From Corylus avellana (taxonomy: Eukaryota; Streptophyta; Magnoliopsida; Fagales; Betulaceae): a stretch of 64,000 bases of DNA. Position numbers and translations under genes: made by a program. The notes beneath the pieces are model-generated. The model made no database searches. It worked only from the letters and a program-made list of their open reading frames with translations, and was not told the origin of the DNA. Positions 10,582 to 21,216 of this stretch are shown here, piece by piece (the first letter of the stretch is position 1; each line of letters starts with the position of its first letter). The stretch is from positions 6,141,364 through 6,205,363 of the forward strand of contig NC_081548.1 of assembly GCF_901000735.1 (NCBI RefSeq). The letters are read 5' to 3'.

Positions 10582-11217
10582 CTACTCAAATTGAAACTTT
10601 TGAGATCTTGTCACAGAAGAGTAAAAATAATACTCATTTTCCTCTGTAGCAAGCTTTTTGAGCTTTTTCTCTTTCATCAAAGTTTGTGAATCATCAATCA
10701 TATTTGGAGATCTCATTTTTCCCTTAGAGGAGCATCTATTTTCTATATTCTTATTGTCATCCTCATCATCACTGACAACAATGGCATGATCCTCATCTTT
10801 TCCATCTACAACCCTTTCATATACTAGATAGACCCCTATTTTCTTCACAATGATTTCAGGCCCCCATTCTACAAGAACCTCTACTTCATTACCATCCTCA
10901 AAATCATTGGTAAGAACAATATTGCCTAGCAATAGGTGATCTCCAGGAGCAAATGGGCCACCAGTTGTTGCTGACAAATTAGTCTGAATAGTATTCTTGG
11001 TATGGTTGATAAATGACATGCTACCTTTAGATGAAGCTAATACTTGAACACGTGATGCAAAGCCAACACATACACCAAACTCTTTCAATATGGGATCAGC
11101 AGTAGGTACTTTAAAATGTACCGAGGATCCCTCACACTGATATGTGAACCAATCAGGGATTTGATTGCCGGGGAGGACAATACCAAACACTCTACCAACT
11201 CCACGTATAACCCATTC
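10582..11217 (-). CDS. TNL exon 5: C-JID domain and acidic tail
   Basis: Starts after a TAG acceptor with E-W-V-I-R-G-V, then V-L-P-G-N-Q-I-P-D-W-F, the signature of the post-LRR C-JID (jelly-roll/Ig-like) domain that helps TNLs recognise effectors. The domain runs for about 140 residues to V-K-K-I-G-V-Y-L-V-Y-E. The rest is charged (D-D-E-D-D, K-K-L-K-K-L) and ends at TAG 10584-10582. No internal stop. Confidence 0.88.
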   Translation of the reverse strand, partial: EWVIRGVGRVFGIVLPGNQIPDWFTYQCEGSSVHFKVPTADPILKEFGVCVGFASRVQVLASSKGSMSFINHTKNTIQTNLSATTGGPFAPGDHLLLGNIVLTNDFEDGNEVEVLVEWGPEIIVKKIGVYLVYERVVDGKDEDHAIVVSDDEDDNKNIENRCSSKGKMRSPNMIDDSQTLMKEKKLKKLATEENEYYFYSSVTRSQKFQFE

Positions 11218-11330
11218 CTATTACGTTAGCAGAGGATGATGTGTGTTAAAGTATTAACTAAGTAATACGAGATAACATGATATCATAACAGAGGTTTTGA
11301 GTTGAAATCCTACTCCTCACATTATTCTAT

Positions 11331-11821
11331 GGGAAAAATATATTTTACCCCCATGAACTATCCACACATTTGCACTTTAACCTTCAATGTTTAAAAAGTG
11401 ACACTTGACCCCCCCCCTCCAAAACTTCCAAATTGTTGCAATTCGACCATTTTTACTTTTATTTCCCAAAATGGCCCTATCCCAAGTTTAAAAAAAAAAA
11501 AATTAAAAAATTAAAAAAAAAAATTAAAAAAAATTAAAAATTAAGAAGTGTCTGGTCTCGGGTGGCCGAAGCCACCCCTAGGCCCAACTGGGGTGGCCGG
11601 CCACCCCTTAATTTTCAAAGTTTTTTTATTTTTATTTTTTATTATTATTATTTTAACTTGGGATGGGGGCATTTTGAAAAAAAAAAAAAAAAAAAAAAAA
11701 GTCAGAATGGTTGAATTTCAACAATTTGGAAGTTTTTGGGGGTCAAGTGTCACTTTTTCAATATAAGAGGTCAAAGTGCAAATGGGTGGATAGTTCAAGG
11801 GCGTAGAAATATTTTTTCCCC
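11331..11821. mobile_element. Mutator-like MITE, 491 bp, perfect 9-bp TSD
   Basis: Inverted ends gggaaaaatat... and ...atattttttcccc. The 9-mer ttattctat is repeated exactly at 11322-11330 and 11822-11830. Terminal arms of about 150 bp (words caagtgtcac / gtgacacttg), with a ggtggccggccacc core. Lies in TNL intron 4. Confidence 0.9.
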
Positions 11822-12104
11822 TTATTCTATTTTAGTTAAAAATTAGGGAAAACTTCACTTTAAACCCTTGAATTACCACGCGTTTTGGCAAGCCCCCAAA
11901 CTTTAAAATCTCTCAATTTCATCCCTCGAACTTTCAATTTGATGCAATTTACTCGCCCCACCCCCAGTCAATTTTTGTGTTAAAACCCCTAAAAGGACAA
12001 ATTTACCCTTCAATTTTCTTTTTCTTAAAAAAAAAATGAAAAAAAGGTTCATAAGGTGGTTCAACTGTGGGTCGCCTTGTGATTTTTTTTTTATAATAAT
12101 TTTT

Positions 12105-12204
12105 NNNNNNNNNNNNNNNNNNNNNNNNNNNNNNNNNNNNNNNNNNNNNNNNNNNNNNNNNNNNNNNNNNNNNNNNNNNNNNNNNNNNNNNNNNNNNNNN
12201 NNNN
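12105..12204. other. Assembly gap of exactly 100 N
   Basis: Left boundary of the duplicated LRR-exon contig, inside the MITE. Confidence 0.95.
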
Positions 12205-12219
12205 GAGAGAAACATGTAC

Positions 12220-13143
12220 CTATAGCTGTAGGAAGCTTTGCTTAAAAGTATGTGTTAGATTCATGCACCCTTCCATGGCAACAGACACAAAAGGATTTGA
12301 ACGCTTATCCAAACCTGGAATTTTGACTAATTTGTGACAGTTAGTAAGGCACAAACCATTCATATTTGAGAGCTTTGATAGATTTGGCATTCCTTCCAGT
12401 GCAGTGCAGTGTTTTGCAACTAAAAAAATCAAACTTGCTGGTAAATCCGGAATTGATTTAAGCTTTCTACAACGAACCAATCTGAGATCTTGAAGCTTCG
12501 AAAGACCACCTAGGCTTGTTGATAAACTTTCAAAACTATTGCATCTTAAATCTAAAATTTTAAGAGAACATAAATTCCAAAGATCTGTAGGAATTCTGTC
12601 ATCAGATAAATTGCAGTCCCAGAGACTTAAGTGTGTTAGTGAGTTCAAGCCTTGTAGTACAGCAGGCAGTAGATTCACTGACTTAGGACTTTTCCTTGGT
12701 GATATCCAAGACCAAAAGAGTGATGGAAATGACTTAGACGGTGATCCTTTACACCCACATAGAGATAAATATTTGAGATTCTTCAGTTGCACTATACTAA
12801 AAGGTACTTGTCTTATAGTAGTTCTGTCGGTAAGAAGAGTTGTCAATGATTCCATCTCCCCCGAGTTGTCAGCCAAATTGTGCATTTTAGAACACCCTGA
12901 AAGAATGAGAGTTTCTAGAGACTTCAAGTTATAGAAACTCCTTGGCAAACTTTTAAGGCATTTGCAATCTTTCAAATTCACCAAAACAAGATAACTAAGA
13001 TCTCCAATGGAGTGGTGAACCTCAAGCAAACTCGAACAATCTTCAAGTATTAATTGCTCTAGATTTGGGAGTCTTGAAAAGTCAGGGGTCTGGCTCAGAT
13101 AATGAGAATGACTGAAATTTAGAATTTTCATCTTCTCAAGCAA
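12220..13143 (-). pseudogene. Second copy of the TNL LRR exon between two 100-N gaps
   Basis: Same length (924 nt) and splice borders as 13596-14519, with roughly 20-30 scattered substitutions. Its last codon is TAG (12222-12220) where the other copy has CAG, just before the donor GT. The neighbouring intron (13144-13270) and the end of exon 3 (13271-13298) are duplicated too, but the intron A/T repeats differ. The block 12205-13298 has exactly 100 N on each side and lies inside a MITE, so it may be an allelic contig placed in the wrong spot rather than a real tandem exon. Confidence 0.85.
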
Positions 13144-13298
13144 CTGCTAAACAAATGAGGAAAAAAACCAATGAGAAAGGAAGGAAAGCGCAATATTAGA
13201 GCCTAGAACATTAAAAAAAAAATAAAAATAAAATAAAATTAATAAACAAATAAATCATTGATTATTTTACCTTGGGACTTTCCCAAACTTTTTTGAGA

Positions 13299-13398
13299 NN
13301 NNNNNNNNNNNNNNNNNNNNNNNNNNNNNNNNNNNNNNNNNNNNNNNNNNNNNNNNNNNNNNNNNNNNNNNNNNNNNNNNNNNNNNNNNNNNNNNNNN
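13299..13398. other. Assembly gap of exactly 100 N
   Basis: Right boundary of the duplicated LRR-exon contig; it cuts the second copy of TNL exon 3. Confidence 0.95.
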
Positions 13399-13595
13399 TA
13401 AGGACAAATTTGGAATTTTATAAAAAACTCAGGGGTATAAATGTCATTGTCTCACTTTTAACGTTTAAAATCTAACGGAGGGGTTCAAATTGAGAGGTTT
13501 TGAAGCTCGGGGGATTGTCAAAATACGCAGTAATTTAGGGGTTTAAAGTGAAGTTTCTCCTAAAAATTACGAGAGAGAGAGAGAGAAACATGTAC

Positions 13596-14519
13596 CTGTA
13601 GCCGTAGGAAGCTTTGCTTAAAAGTATGTGTTAGATTCATGCACCCTTCCATGGCAACAGATACAATAGGATTTGAACGCTTATCCAAACCTGGAATTTT
13701 GACTAATTTGTGACAGTTAGTAAGGCACAAACCATTCATATTTGAGAGCTTTGATAGATCCGGCATTCTTTCCAGTGCAGTGCAGTGTTTTGCATCTAAA
13801 AAAATCAAACTTGCTGGTAAATCCGGAATTGATTTAAGCTTTCTACAGTGAGCCAATCTGAGATCTTGAAGCTTCGAAAGACCACCTAGGCTTGTTGATA
13901 GACTTTCAAAACTATTGCATCTTAAATCTAAAATTTTAAGAGAACATAAATTCCAAAGATCTGTAGGAATTCCGTCATCCAATAAATTGCAGTCCCAGAG
14001 ACATAAGTGTGTTAGTGAGTTCAAGCCTTGTAGTGTAGCAGGCAGTAGATTGACTGACTTAGGACTTTTCCTTGGTGATATCCAAGACCAAAAGAGTGAT
14101 GGCAATGACTTAGACGGTGATCCTTTACACCCACATAGAGATAAATATTTGAGATTCTTCAGTTGCACTATACTAAAAGGCACTTGTCTTATAGCAGTTC
14201 TGTCTACAAGAAGAGTTGTCAATGATTCCATCTCCCCCAAGTTGTCAGCCAAATTGTGCATTTTAGAACACCCAGAAAGAATGAGAGTTTCTAGAGACTT
14301 CAAGTTATAGAAACTCCTTGGCAAACTTTTAAGGCATTTGCAATCTTTCAAATTCACCAAAACAAGATTACTAAGATCTCCAATGGAGTGGTGAACCTCA
14401 AGCAAACTCGTACAATCTTCAAGTATTAATTGCTCTAGATTTGGGAGTTTTGAAAAGTCAGGGGTCTGGCTCAGATAATGAGAGTGACTGAGATTTAAAA
14501 TTTTCATCTTCTCAAGCAA
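13596..14519 (-). CDS. TNL exon 4: main LRR block
   Basis: 924 nt without a stop, encoding about 11 TNL-type leucine-rich repeats (L-L-E-K-M-K-I-L-N-L-S-H-S at the start; C-x-x-L-x-x-L-P repeats; S-I-P-D-L-P-A-S-L near the end). Begins after a GCAG acceptor at 14520 and ends ...L-R-L-Q at a GTACAT donor. A second copy of about 97% identity by eye is at 12220-13143. Confidence 0.9.
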
Positions 14520-14638
14520 CTGCTAAACAAATGAGAAAACAACCAATGAAAAAGGAAGGAAAGAGCAATATTAGAGCACATAAATAATAATAATAATAAT
14601 AATAATTAAATAAATAAATAAATCATTGATTATTTTAC

Positions 14639-14914
14639 CTTGGGACTTTCCCAAACTTTTTTGAGATTGCTATATTGCAAGTCAATTACAACTAAGTTTC
14701 TTGGATAAAAGTCCTTTGGAATAAACTTTAGAGGGAATCCATGCCAACAGAGCCACCTTAATTCTTTGGAAAGATATTTATAGTCTCCAGTGAGTCGTAC
14801 GTGATCAAGTTGGAGTAATCTTAGTCTCTGCATCTTCATAAATGCTTCTGAATTGAAATTCATCTTACTTAGACTTGTCAATTCTAAAGTAAGTCCTTCA
14901 ACTGAGTTTGTTCC
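14639..14914 (-). CDS. TNL exon 3: start of LRR region
   Basis: 276 nt, open throughout, starting G-T-N-S-V-E-G-L-T-L-E-L, the usual first LRR-linker sequence of TNLs. It contains L-R-W-L-C-W-H-G-F-P-L and N-L-V-V-I-D-L and ends V-W-E-S-P-K before GTAAAA. A partial second copy of its last 28 bases is at 13271-13298, cut by a gap. Confidence 0.88.
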
Positions 14915-15253
14915 CTGTAAAAACACAAGAATTGCATGAGACAAGTGATTATCCAAACTTATCACATAATCTTTCTTATTAATCATTTCATTTATCTCGC
15001 TTTGCTTAATATAATGTAATCATGTTTGCAACTATACAAACAATAGAATGATATTAGGAAAGAAAAAAAAAAAGTTCCAATTTTCAAATAAGAAATATAT
15101 GGATTAAACTTTCAAGGCATGTGATTAGTGTGAATTAGTACGCATTTGCTTCCCGAATAACATATATCTTAGAAAAGAAAAATGCTTTTCTTTTTTTTTT
15201 TTTTTTCTTTTTCTTTTTCTTTCATTGTTTTCAATTGAGAAAGTTCTTATTAC

Positions 15254-16352
15254 CTCGTGCTTTGTCAATATATCAAATGCATCCTCATGCAACCATAATC
15301 TACTCCATTTCCCAGGTTTGTTGGGGTGTTTTTCACGAACGATTTCTCTTCCCATGTCTCGCAACAAATCATGCATTGTAAACTCGTTTGTCTCACTAAC
15401 TTTAAGAAGACACCGCTGAATGAGGACACTGATTCCAATCTTTGCAAAAAAACCACAGCCATCCAATATTTTTACAACATAGTCTATATCCTTTCCTATG
15501 AAGAAACATGATATGTCAAGGAATATATCCTTTTTAGTATTGTCGCTTAGTCCATCAAAACTTATTCTAAGTTTATTTTGAATTTGCTCATGAGGAATCC
15601 TCATCAATTTATCTAATGCACTTTTCCATTCTAGCATGCTCCTAGAGAAAAGGAATGAGCCCAAAACTTCAAGTGCTAATGACAACCCTCAACAGTAAGC
15701 AACGATACTTCTTGACAAATCAGTATAATCTTCAATAGGATAACTATTCCTAAAGGCATGCCAACTAAAGAGCTCAGGAGAGTCAATGTCATTCATTGTT
15801 GTAACTCTATATACAATATCCACTTCTAGCTCCTTTAGCAAATGCTCATCTCTCGTTGTTATAATCATTCTATTTCCCAAACCAAACCATTCACGCCTTC
15901 TATATATTGCATTCAGTTGCTCCATTTGGTCTACATCATCAAGTATCACAAGTATTACTTTATTACTAAGTCTTTCTTTAATCATATTGATTCCTTTATC
16001 AAAACTACTTATCTTTATCTCGCTTGTCTTCAAGATGTTAGAAAAAAGTTCTTGGAGATGAACCTAACCCTTAGGTTCCTTGGAAGTTTCCCTAACATTT
16101 GCAAGAAAACTTTTACCTTCAAGTCCATGAAAAAATTGGTTATAAATGGCTTTAGCAATGGTTGTTTTGCCAATTCCGCCCATTCCCAAGATCTCTACCA
16201 TGCGAATATCGTTAGCTCCAACATTTAACCCAAAAGTTATGTCTTGAACATGAGAATCTACTCGAACTGGGTAGAGTGCTATAAGCAAGTGTGTGTTGTT
16301 CAGTTCTCTTGAAATCTCTTCTACAATTTTCCTAATAAACTTAGCTTCATGC
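15254..16352 (-). pseudogene. TNL exon 2: NB-ARC domain with two stops
   Basis: Begins after a CAG acceptor with H-E-A-K-F-I. Motifs in order: P-loop G-M-G-G-I-G-K-T-T, Walker B V-I-L-D-D-V-D, RNBS-B I-I-T-T-R-D-E-H-L-L, GLPL-type G-L-S-L-A-L-E-V-L-G, RNBS-D F-L-D-I-S-C-F-F and M-H-D-L-L-R-D-M-G. A TAG (16066-16064) follows K-E-P-K-G where Leu is usual. A TGA (15691-15689) follows V-A-Y-C where the first Gly of G-G-L-P-L is usual (GGA to TGA). The rest is co-linear without frameshifts, so the damage is recent or technical. The donor GTAATA follows at 15253. Confidence 0.9.
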
Positions 16353-17079
16353 CTGGAAATTATTTTAAGAAGTTAGGTAGAGTCACATTATACTAGAGTG
16401 AATTGAAATATAAGTTTCATATATGCGAATATGTAAAAACTTAGAACAAATTAGTTTTGGCCATTATCCTTAACTCATTAGCATTTACCATACTAATTGG
16501 TCAAAGTTTGAAGAAACTAAATTTTTATACCACAGAATTATGTTAACCCAAAATCCAATAGACTCAAAACCTCTCTCACACGGACAAAAAAAATACCCTT
16601 GCTTTTAATTCCATGACAAAGAGTAATGTTTTGTTCTTTTCAAACCTATAGTGCAACTAGCAAAGTAGGATTTTTTGTATCGTAGTTGCAAAGGGTTTTC
16701 TTCATTTTCTCTAGTTATTTCCACTCTTTTTGTCTCAAAAACTAAAAGGTGGCCTATATGTATGCAAAAGGTAGGTCAAAATAAACCAAGTCAACTAGGC
16801 TTTTTTTCCCATATGATTTGATGGAATATCAAATCGCATCAATAAATTTCCACCATGATTTGAATTCTATCAATGCCTCTAAAGGCAATAACAAACTACA
16901 ACTATCATTCAAGTTGAAGTAATACTTGTTCTGAGCACAAGAGTTGGCTTAGTCCTAACACTATATTACCTTGTCAGTAATTTTGGCCACAACTTTCTTA
17001 GCTAACTCTTCTTCTTGTAGACTTATTTACTCTCTACAAGCTTCTTTCATTTGGGCAATTATCAAGTTATATATATATA

Positions 17080-17476
17080 GGAGAAATTTCACTTTGGACC
17101 CCTGAACTTTCAATTTCTATTACTTTGAACCCCCCCGGTCAATTTTTGACATTAAAACTCTTAAAAAGACAAAATTACCCTTCAATTTTCTTTTTATGAA
17201 AAAAATGAAAAAAAAATTGAAAAAAAGGTTACAAGGTGGCCCAACCGTGGGTCCCCTTGTGGTTTTTTTTTTAAAAAAAAAAAACAATTAATTTGAAATT
17301 TTATAAAAAAATCAAGGGTATAAACATCATTGTCTAACTTTTAACGTTTAAAATCTAATGGAGAGGTCCAAAGTGATAGAAATTGAAAGTTCAGGGGTCT
17401 AAAATGAAAGGTTTTGAAGTTTGTGGGGGGCATGTCAAAAGAGGTGGTAGTTCAGGGTTCTAAAGTGAAGTTTTCC
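17080..17476. mobile_element. Mutator-like MITE, 397 bp
   Basis: Inverted ends ggagaaatttcacttt / aaagtgaagttttcc, same family as 11846-13560 (shared inner words tgggtccccttgtgg and gggtataaa). No clear 9-bp target duplication found. Lies in TNL intron 1. Confidence 0.7.
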
Positions 17477-17678
17477 TTCTTCTTTTTTTTTTAGGAGGGA
17501 AACTTCACTAAGCCCCCCCTGAACTTCCACCCGATTTTACAGACCCCCCTGAACTTTCAAATCTCTCATTTTGAACCCCTGAACTTCCATTTGCTCTCAC
17601 TTTGGACCCCTCTATTAGTTTTCAACGTTTGATTAAACAGTTTGACTTTTTAAACGGTTTGACTATTAGCCCAAAACG

Positions 17679-18344
17679 NNNNNNNNNNNNNNNNNNNNNN
17701 NNNNNNNNNNNNNNNNNNNNNNNNNNNNNNNNNNNNNNNNNNNNNNNNNNNNNNNNNNNNNNNNNNNNNNNNNNNNNNNNNNNNNNNNNNNNNNNNNNNN
17801 NNNNNNNNNNNNNNNNNNNNNNNNNNNNNNNNNNNNNNNNNNNNNNNNNNNNNNNNNNNNNNNNNNNNNNNNNNNNNNNNNNNNNNNNNNNNNNNNNNNN
17901 NNNNNNNNNNNNNNNNNNNNNNNNNNNNNNNNNNNNNNNNNNNNNNNNNNNNNNNNNNNNNNNNNNNNNNNNNNNNNNNNNNNNNNNNNNNNNNNNNNNN
18001 NNNNNNNNNNNNNNNNNNNNNNNNNNNNNNNNNNNNNNNNNNNNNNNNNNNNNNNNNNNNNNNNNNNNNNNNNNNNNNNNNNNNNNNNNNNNNNNNNNNN
18101 NNNNNNNNNNNNNNNNNNNNNNNNNNNNNNNNNNNNNNNNNNNNNNNNNNNNNNNNNNNNNNNNNNNNNNNNNNNNNNNNNNNNNNNNNNNNNNNNNNNN
18201 NNNNNNNNNNNNNNNNNNNNNNNNNNNNNNNNNNNNNNNNNNNNNNNNNNNNNNNNNNNNNNNNNNNNNNNNNNNNNNNNNNNNNNNNNNNNNNNNNNNN
18301 NNNNNNNNNNNNNNNNNNNNNNNNNNNNNNNNNNNNNNNNNNNN
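17679..18344. other. Assembly gap, 666 N
   Basis: Irregular size suggests an estimated gap. Hides the left interior of the outer element. Confidence 0.95.
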
Positions 18345-18740
18345 TCTTAAGTTTTTTAATATTTTTAATATTTTTCATTTTAGAAAAAATATAAAAAAGC
18401 CCTCCAAACTACCAGCCGTTTATGATTTAGCCCCTTAATATTCCAAAAGTGATAAAATAGCCCCCCAAACTACCAAACTGTTGCATTTTGGCCACTCTGT
18501 TAGTCAAAATCGTCAGTTTGGACGGAAACTGCAAAATGACGTCGTTTTGTTACGAGTAAGTTACTACAATGCCCTTTTATGAAAAAAAAAAATTGGGAAA
18601 AATATAAAAAACTCTCCCAAACTACCAGCCGTTCTCATTTTAGCTCCCTAATATTCAGAAAGTAATCAAGTAGCCCTCAAACTACCAAACAGTTGCAATT
18701 TGGCCACTCCGTTAGTCATTACCGTCAAATATGATTAAAA

Positions 18741-18948
18741 NNNNNNNNNNNNNNNNNNNNNNNNNNNNNNNNNNNNNNNNNNNNNNNNNNNNNNNNNNNN
18801 NNNNNNNNNNNNNNNNNNNNNNNNNNNNNNNNNNNNNNNNNNNNNNNNNNNNNNNNNNNNNNNNNNNNNNNNNNNNNNNNNNNNNNNNNNNNNNNNNNNN
18901 NNNNNNNNNNNNNNNNNNNNNNNNNNNNNNNNNNNNNNNNNNNNNNNN
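18741..18948. other. Assembly gap, 208 N
   Basis: In the first copy of the inner left arm. Confidence 0.95.
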
Positions 18949-19110
18949 AACCCCAGTTTATCTCTCTCCCCAAAACCACCGGCCACCACGTCATTCTATC
19001 TCTAGCAGCCTGTAAATCTTACCCATAACTCAATCTTTTTATTGTATTTCGTGGTATAGCTATCAGATCGGTGTTGTTTATCTACGAACGTGATTTTTTT
19101 GTTTGATTTC

Positions 19111-19130
19111 NNNNNNNNNNNNNNNNNNNN
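19111..19130. other. Assembly gap, 20 N
   Basis: Separates two near-identical copies of the inner left arm, a typical sign of two alleles joined in series. Confidence 0.95.
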
Positions 19131-19785
19131 GTTACTACAATGCCCTTTTATGAAAAAAAAATATATATATATATATATGGAAAAAATATAAAAAAGCCCC
19201 ACAAACTACCAACCGTTTTCATTTTAGCCCCATAATGTTCAGAAAATGACAAAGTAGCCCCCAAACTACCAAACAGTTGCAATTTGGCCACTCCGTTAGT
19301 CATTACCGTCAGATATGATGAGAAATTTAAAACTACGTCGTTTTGGCAATGGTAAGTTACCAAAATGCCCTTTTTGGAAAAAAAAAATCATATTAAAACA
19401 AGCAAGCAAAACGGCGCCGTTTTGCTTGAAATTAGGGTTTCCTTACACTTACCAAAATGATGCCACTTTGGTAAGTGTTAGGAATTAAAAGAAAAAACCC
19501 TAGACCCCACGCAGGTGACCCACGAAAAAACCCCCAACCCCAGTTTATCTTTCTCCCCAAAACCGCCGGCCACCACGTCGTCTATCTCCGACAGCCTGTA
19601 AATCTTACCCATAACTCAATCTTTTTATTGTATTTCATGGTATAGCTGTCGGATCGGTGTTGTTTATCTACGAACGTGATTTTTTTGTTTGATTTCTACA
19701 ATGGGTAAGAACTTTTCGATGGCGCTTCGTAGCCACTTGATGGTCTGGCCGGCGGTGATGGATGGTGGTGGCATGGGCAGCCGGT

Positions 19786-19830
<45 letters not shown>

Positions 19831-21216
19831 TTGCGTTTTTTTCACTTGAGGGAGAAGGTTACCGAAGATAGAACGACGTGGTGGCCGGCGGTTTGGGGGA
19901 GAGATAAATTGGGGTTGGGGATTTTTTTTGCGTGGGATCTAAGGTTTTTTCTTTTAATTCCTAACACTTACCAAAACGGCACCGTTTTGGTAAGTGTAAG
20001 GAAACCCTAATTTCAAGCAAAACGGCGCCGTTTTGCATGCTTGTTTTAATATGATTTTTTTTTTCTTCTAAAAGGGCATTTTAATGACTTATCCTTGTCA
20101 AAACGACGTAGTTTTAAATTTTCTATCATATTTGACAGTAATGATTAACAGAGTGGCCAAATTGCAACTGTTTGGTAGTTGGGGGGCTACTTTATCACTT
20201 TCTGAACATTATGGGGCTAAAATGCAAACTGCTGGTAGTTTGGGGGGCTTTTTTATATTTTTCCCAATTTTTTTTTTCATAAAAGGGCATTGTAGTAACT
20301 TACCCCTAACAAAATGACATCGTTTTGTAGTTTCCGTCTAAATTGACGGTTTTGACTAACGGAGTGGCCAAAATGCAATAGTTTGATAGTTTGGAGGGCT
20401 AATTTATCACTTTTGGAACATTAGGGGGCTAAATCGAAAACGACTGGTAGCTTTAGGAGCTTTTTTATATTTTCCCTTTCATTTTCTTTTTTCTTTTTCT
20501 TTTGTTTTAAAAGAAAAGATATATATAATTTTAACGCCCAAAACAGTGTCGTTTGGGCTGGGGTGGGTGCTGTAGTTTTGGGCATTTTCGGAATTTCAAG
20601 TGGGCTGGGTAGGGGTATAATGGGCATAAAAAGTCAAACGGTTTGAATTTAACGTTGAAAAGTAACAGAGAGGTCCAAAGTGAGAGCAAATGGAAGTTCA
20701 GGGGTTCAAAATGAGAGATTTGGAAGTTCAGGAGGGGTTTGCAAAATCGGGCGGATGTTCAAGGGGGCTTAGTGAAGTTTCTCCTTTATTTTTTTTTATA
20801 AAATTATGCTATAAAAAACCGGTTTAGCCATTAAAAAAATTGGGTTCACACGACATGTCACAATTCTAGACTACCTCTAAAGAGTGATTCAGCTTATATA
20901 TATGATTATTGTTTTAGCAATGAAATAAAAAATAAAAAAAATTGATAGAATATAAAGTAAAATAAAATAAAAACAAGAAAGTATGAGAAAAATGAGAAAG
21001 AGATAAGCAAAAATGTTTTGAGGTGGTTCCACCCTAAAAACTTACTTCCATTGTTTATAATGTCCGATATGTATGACTATACTTTGACTATGTTAGATTT
21101 GGTTTTTTCTTTTCTTTTCTTTTTTTTTTAAATAAAACAAATGTTCGTATTATAATATATGTATATATAGAAAACATAGTAGGTGAAAGACAAAACTATT
21201 GCTTATACGAACTTAC

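Larger units (their letters stand above)
11846..13560. mobile_element. Mutator-like MITE, perfect 9-bp TSD, split by gaps and an LRR exon
   Basis: The left part (11846-12104) and right part (13399-13560) form inverted ends (gggaaaacttcacttta / taaagtgaagtttctcc). The 9-mer taaaaatta is repeated exactly at 11837-11845 and 13561-13569. A related intact copy at 17080-17476 shows the two parts are normally separated by only about 30 bp. The intervening 1.29 kb (100 N, LRR exon contig, 100 N) is therefore foreign to the element. Confidence 0.85.
18595..20265. mobile_element. Inner Mutator-like shell forming a long foldback
   Basis: Same terminal family as the middle shell. A left arm (from 19180 to about 19590) pairs with 19870-20265, giving a hairpin with arms near 400 bp and a centre of about 280 bp that contains a (GA)n tract (19791-19824). 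The left part appears twice: 18552-19110 is repeated as 19131-19697 across a 20-N gap. Confidence 0.8.
18382..20476. mobile_element. Middle Mutator-like shell with perfect 9-bp TSD
   Basis: Inverted ends gaaaaaatataaaaaag / cttttttatattttccc. The 9-mer tttcatttt is repeated exactly at 18373-18381 and 20477-20485. Arms of about 210 bp (18382-18594 and 20266-20476) contain aaaacgac-type words and gcccttttatg. Confidence 0.88.
17494..20784. mobile_element. Outer Mutator-like element of a nested set in TNL intron 1
   Basis: Ends ggagggaaacttcactaag (17494) and cttagtgaagtttctcc (ending 20784) start inverted arms of more than 150 bp, matching through tttgctctcactttgga and its complement at about 20675. 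The target duplication is unclear in poly(T). A 666-N gap and the two further shells below lie inside. Confidence 0.75.

Noticed and set aside
12539..14310. Plus-strand open frames of 131 codons in both LRR exons
   Set aside because: They are shadows of the minus-strand LRR coding sequence and carry no domain of their own.
18595..20265. Independent target duplication for the inner shell
   Set aside because: The flanks (aaaaaaatt and aattttttt) are inverted, not direct, repeats, so a separate insertion event is not demonstrated.
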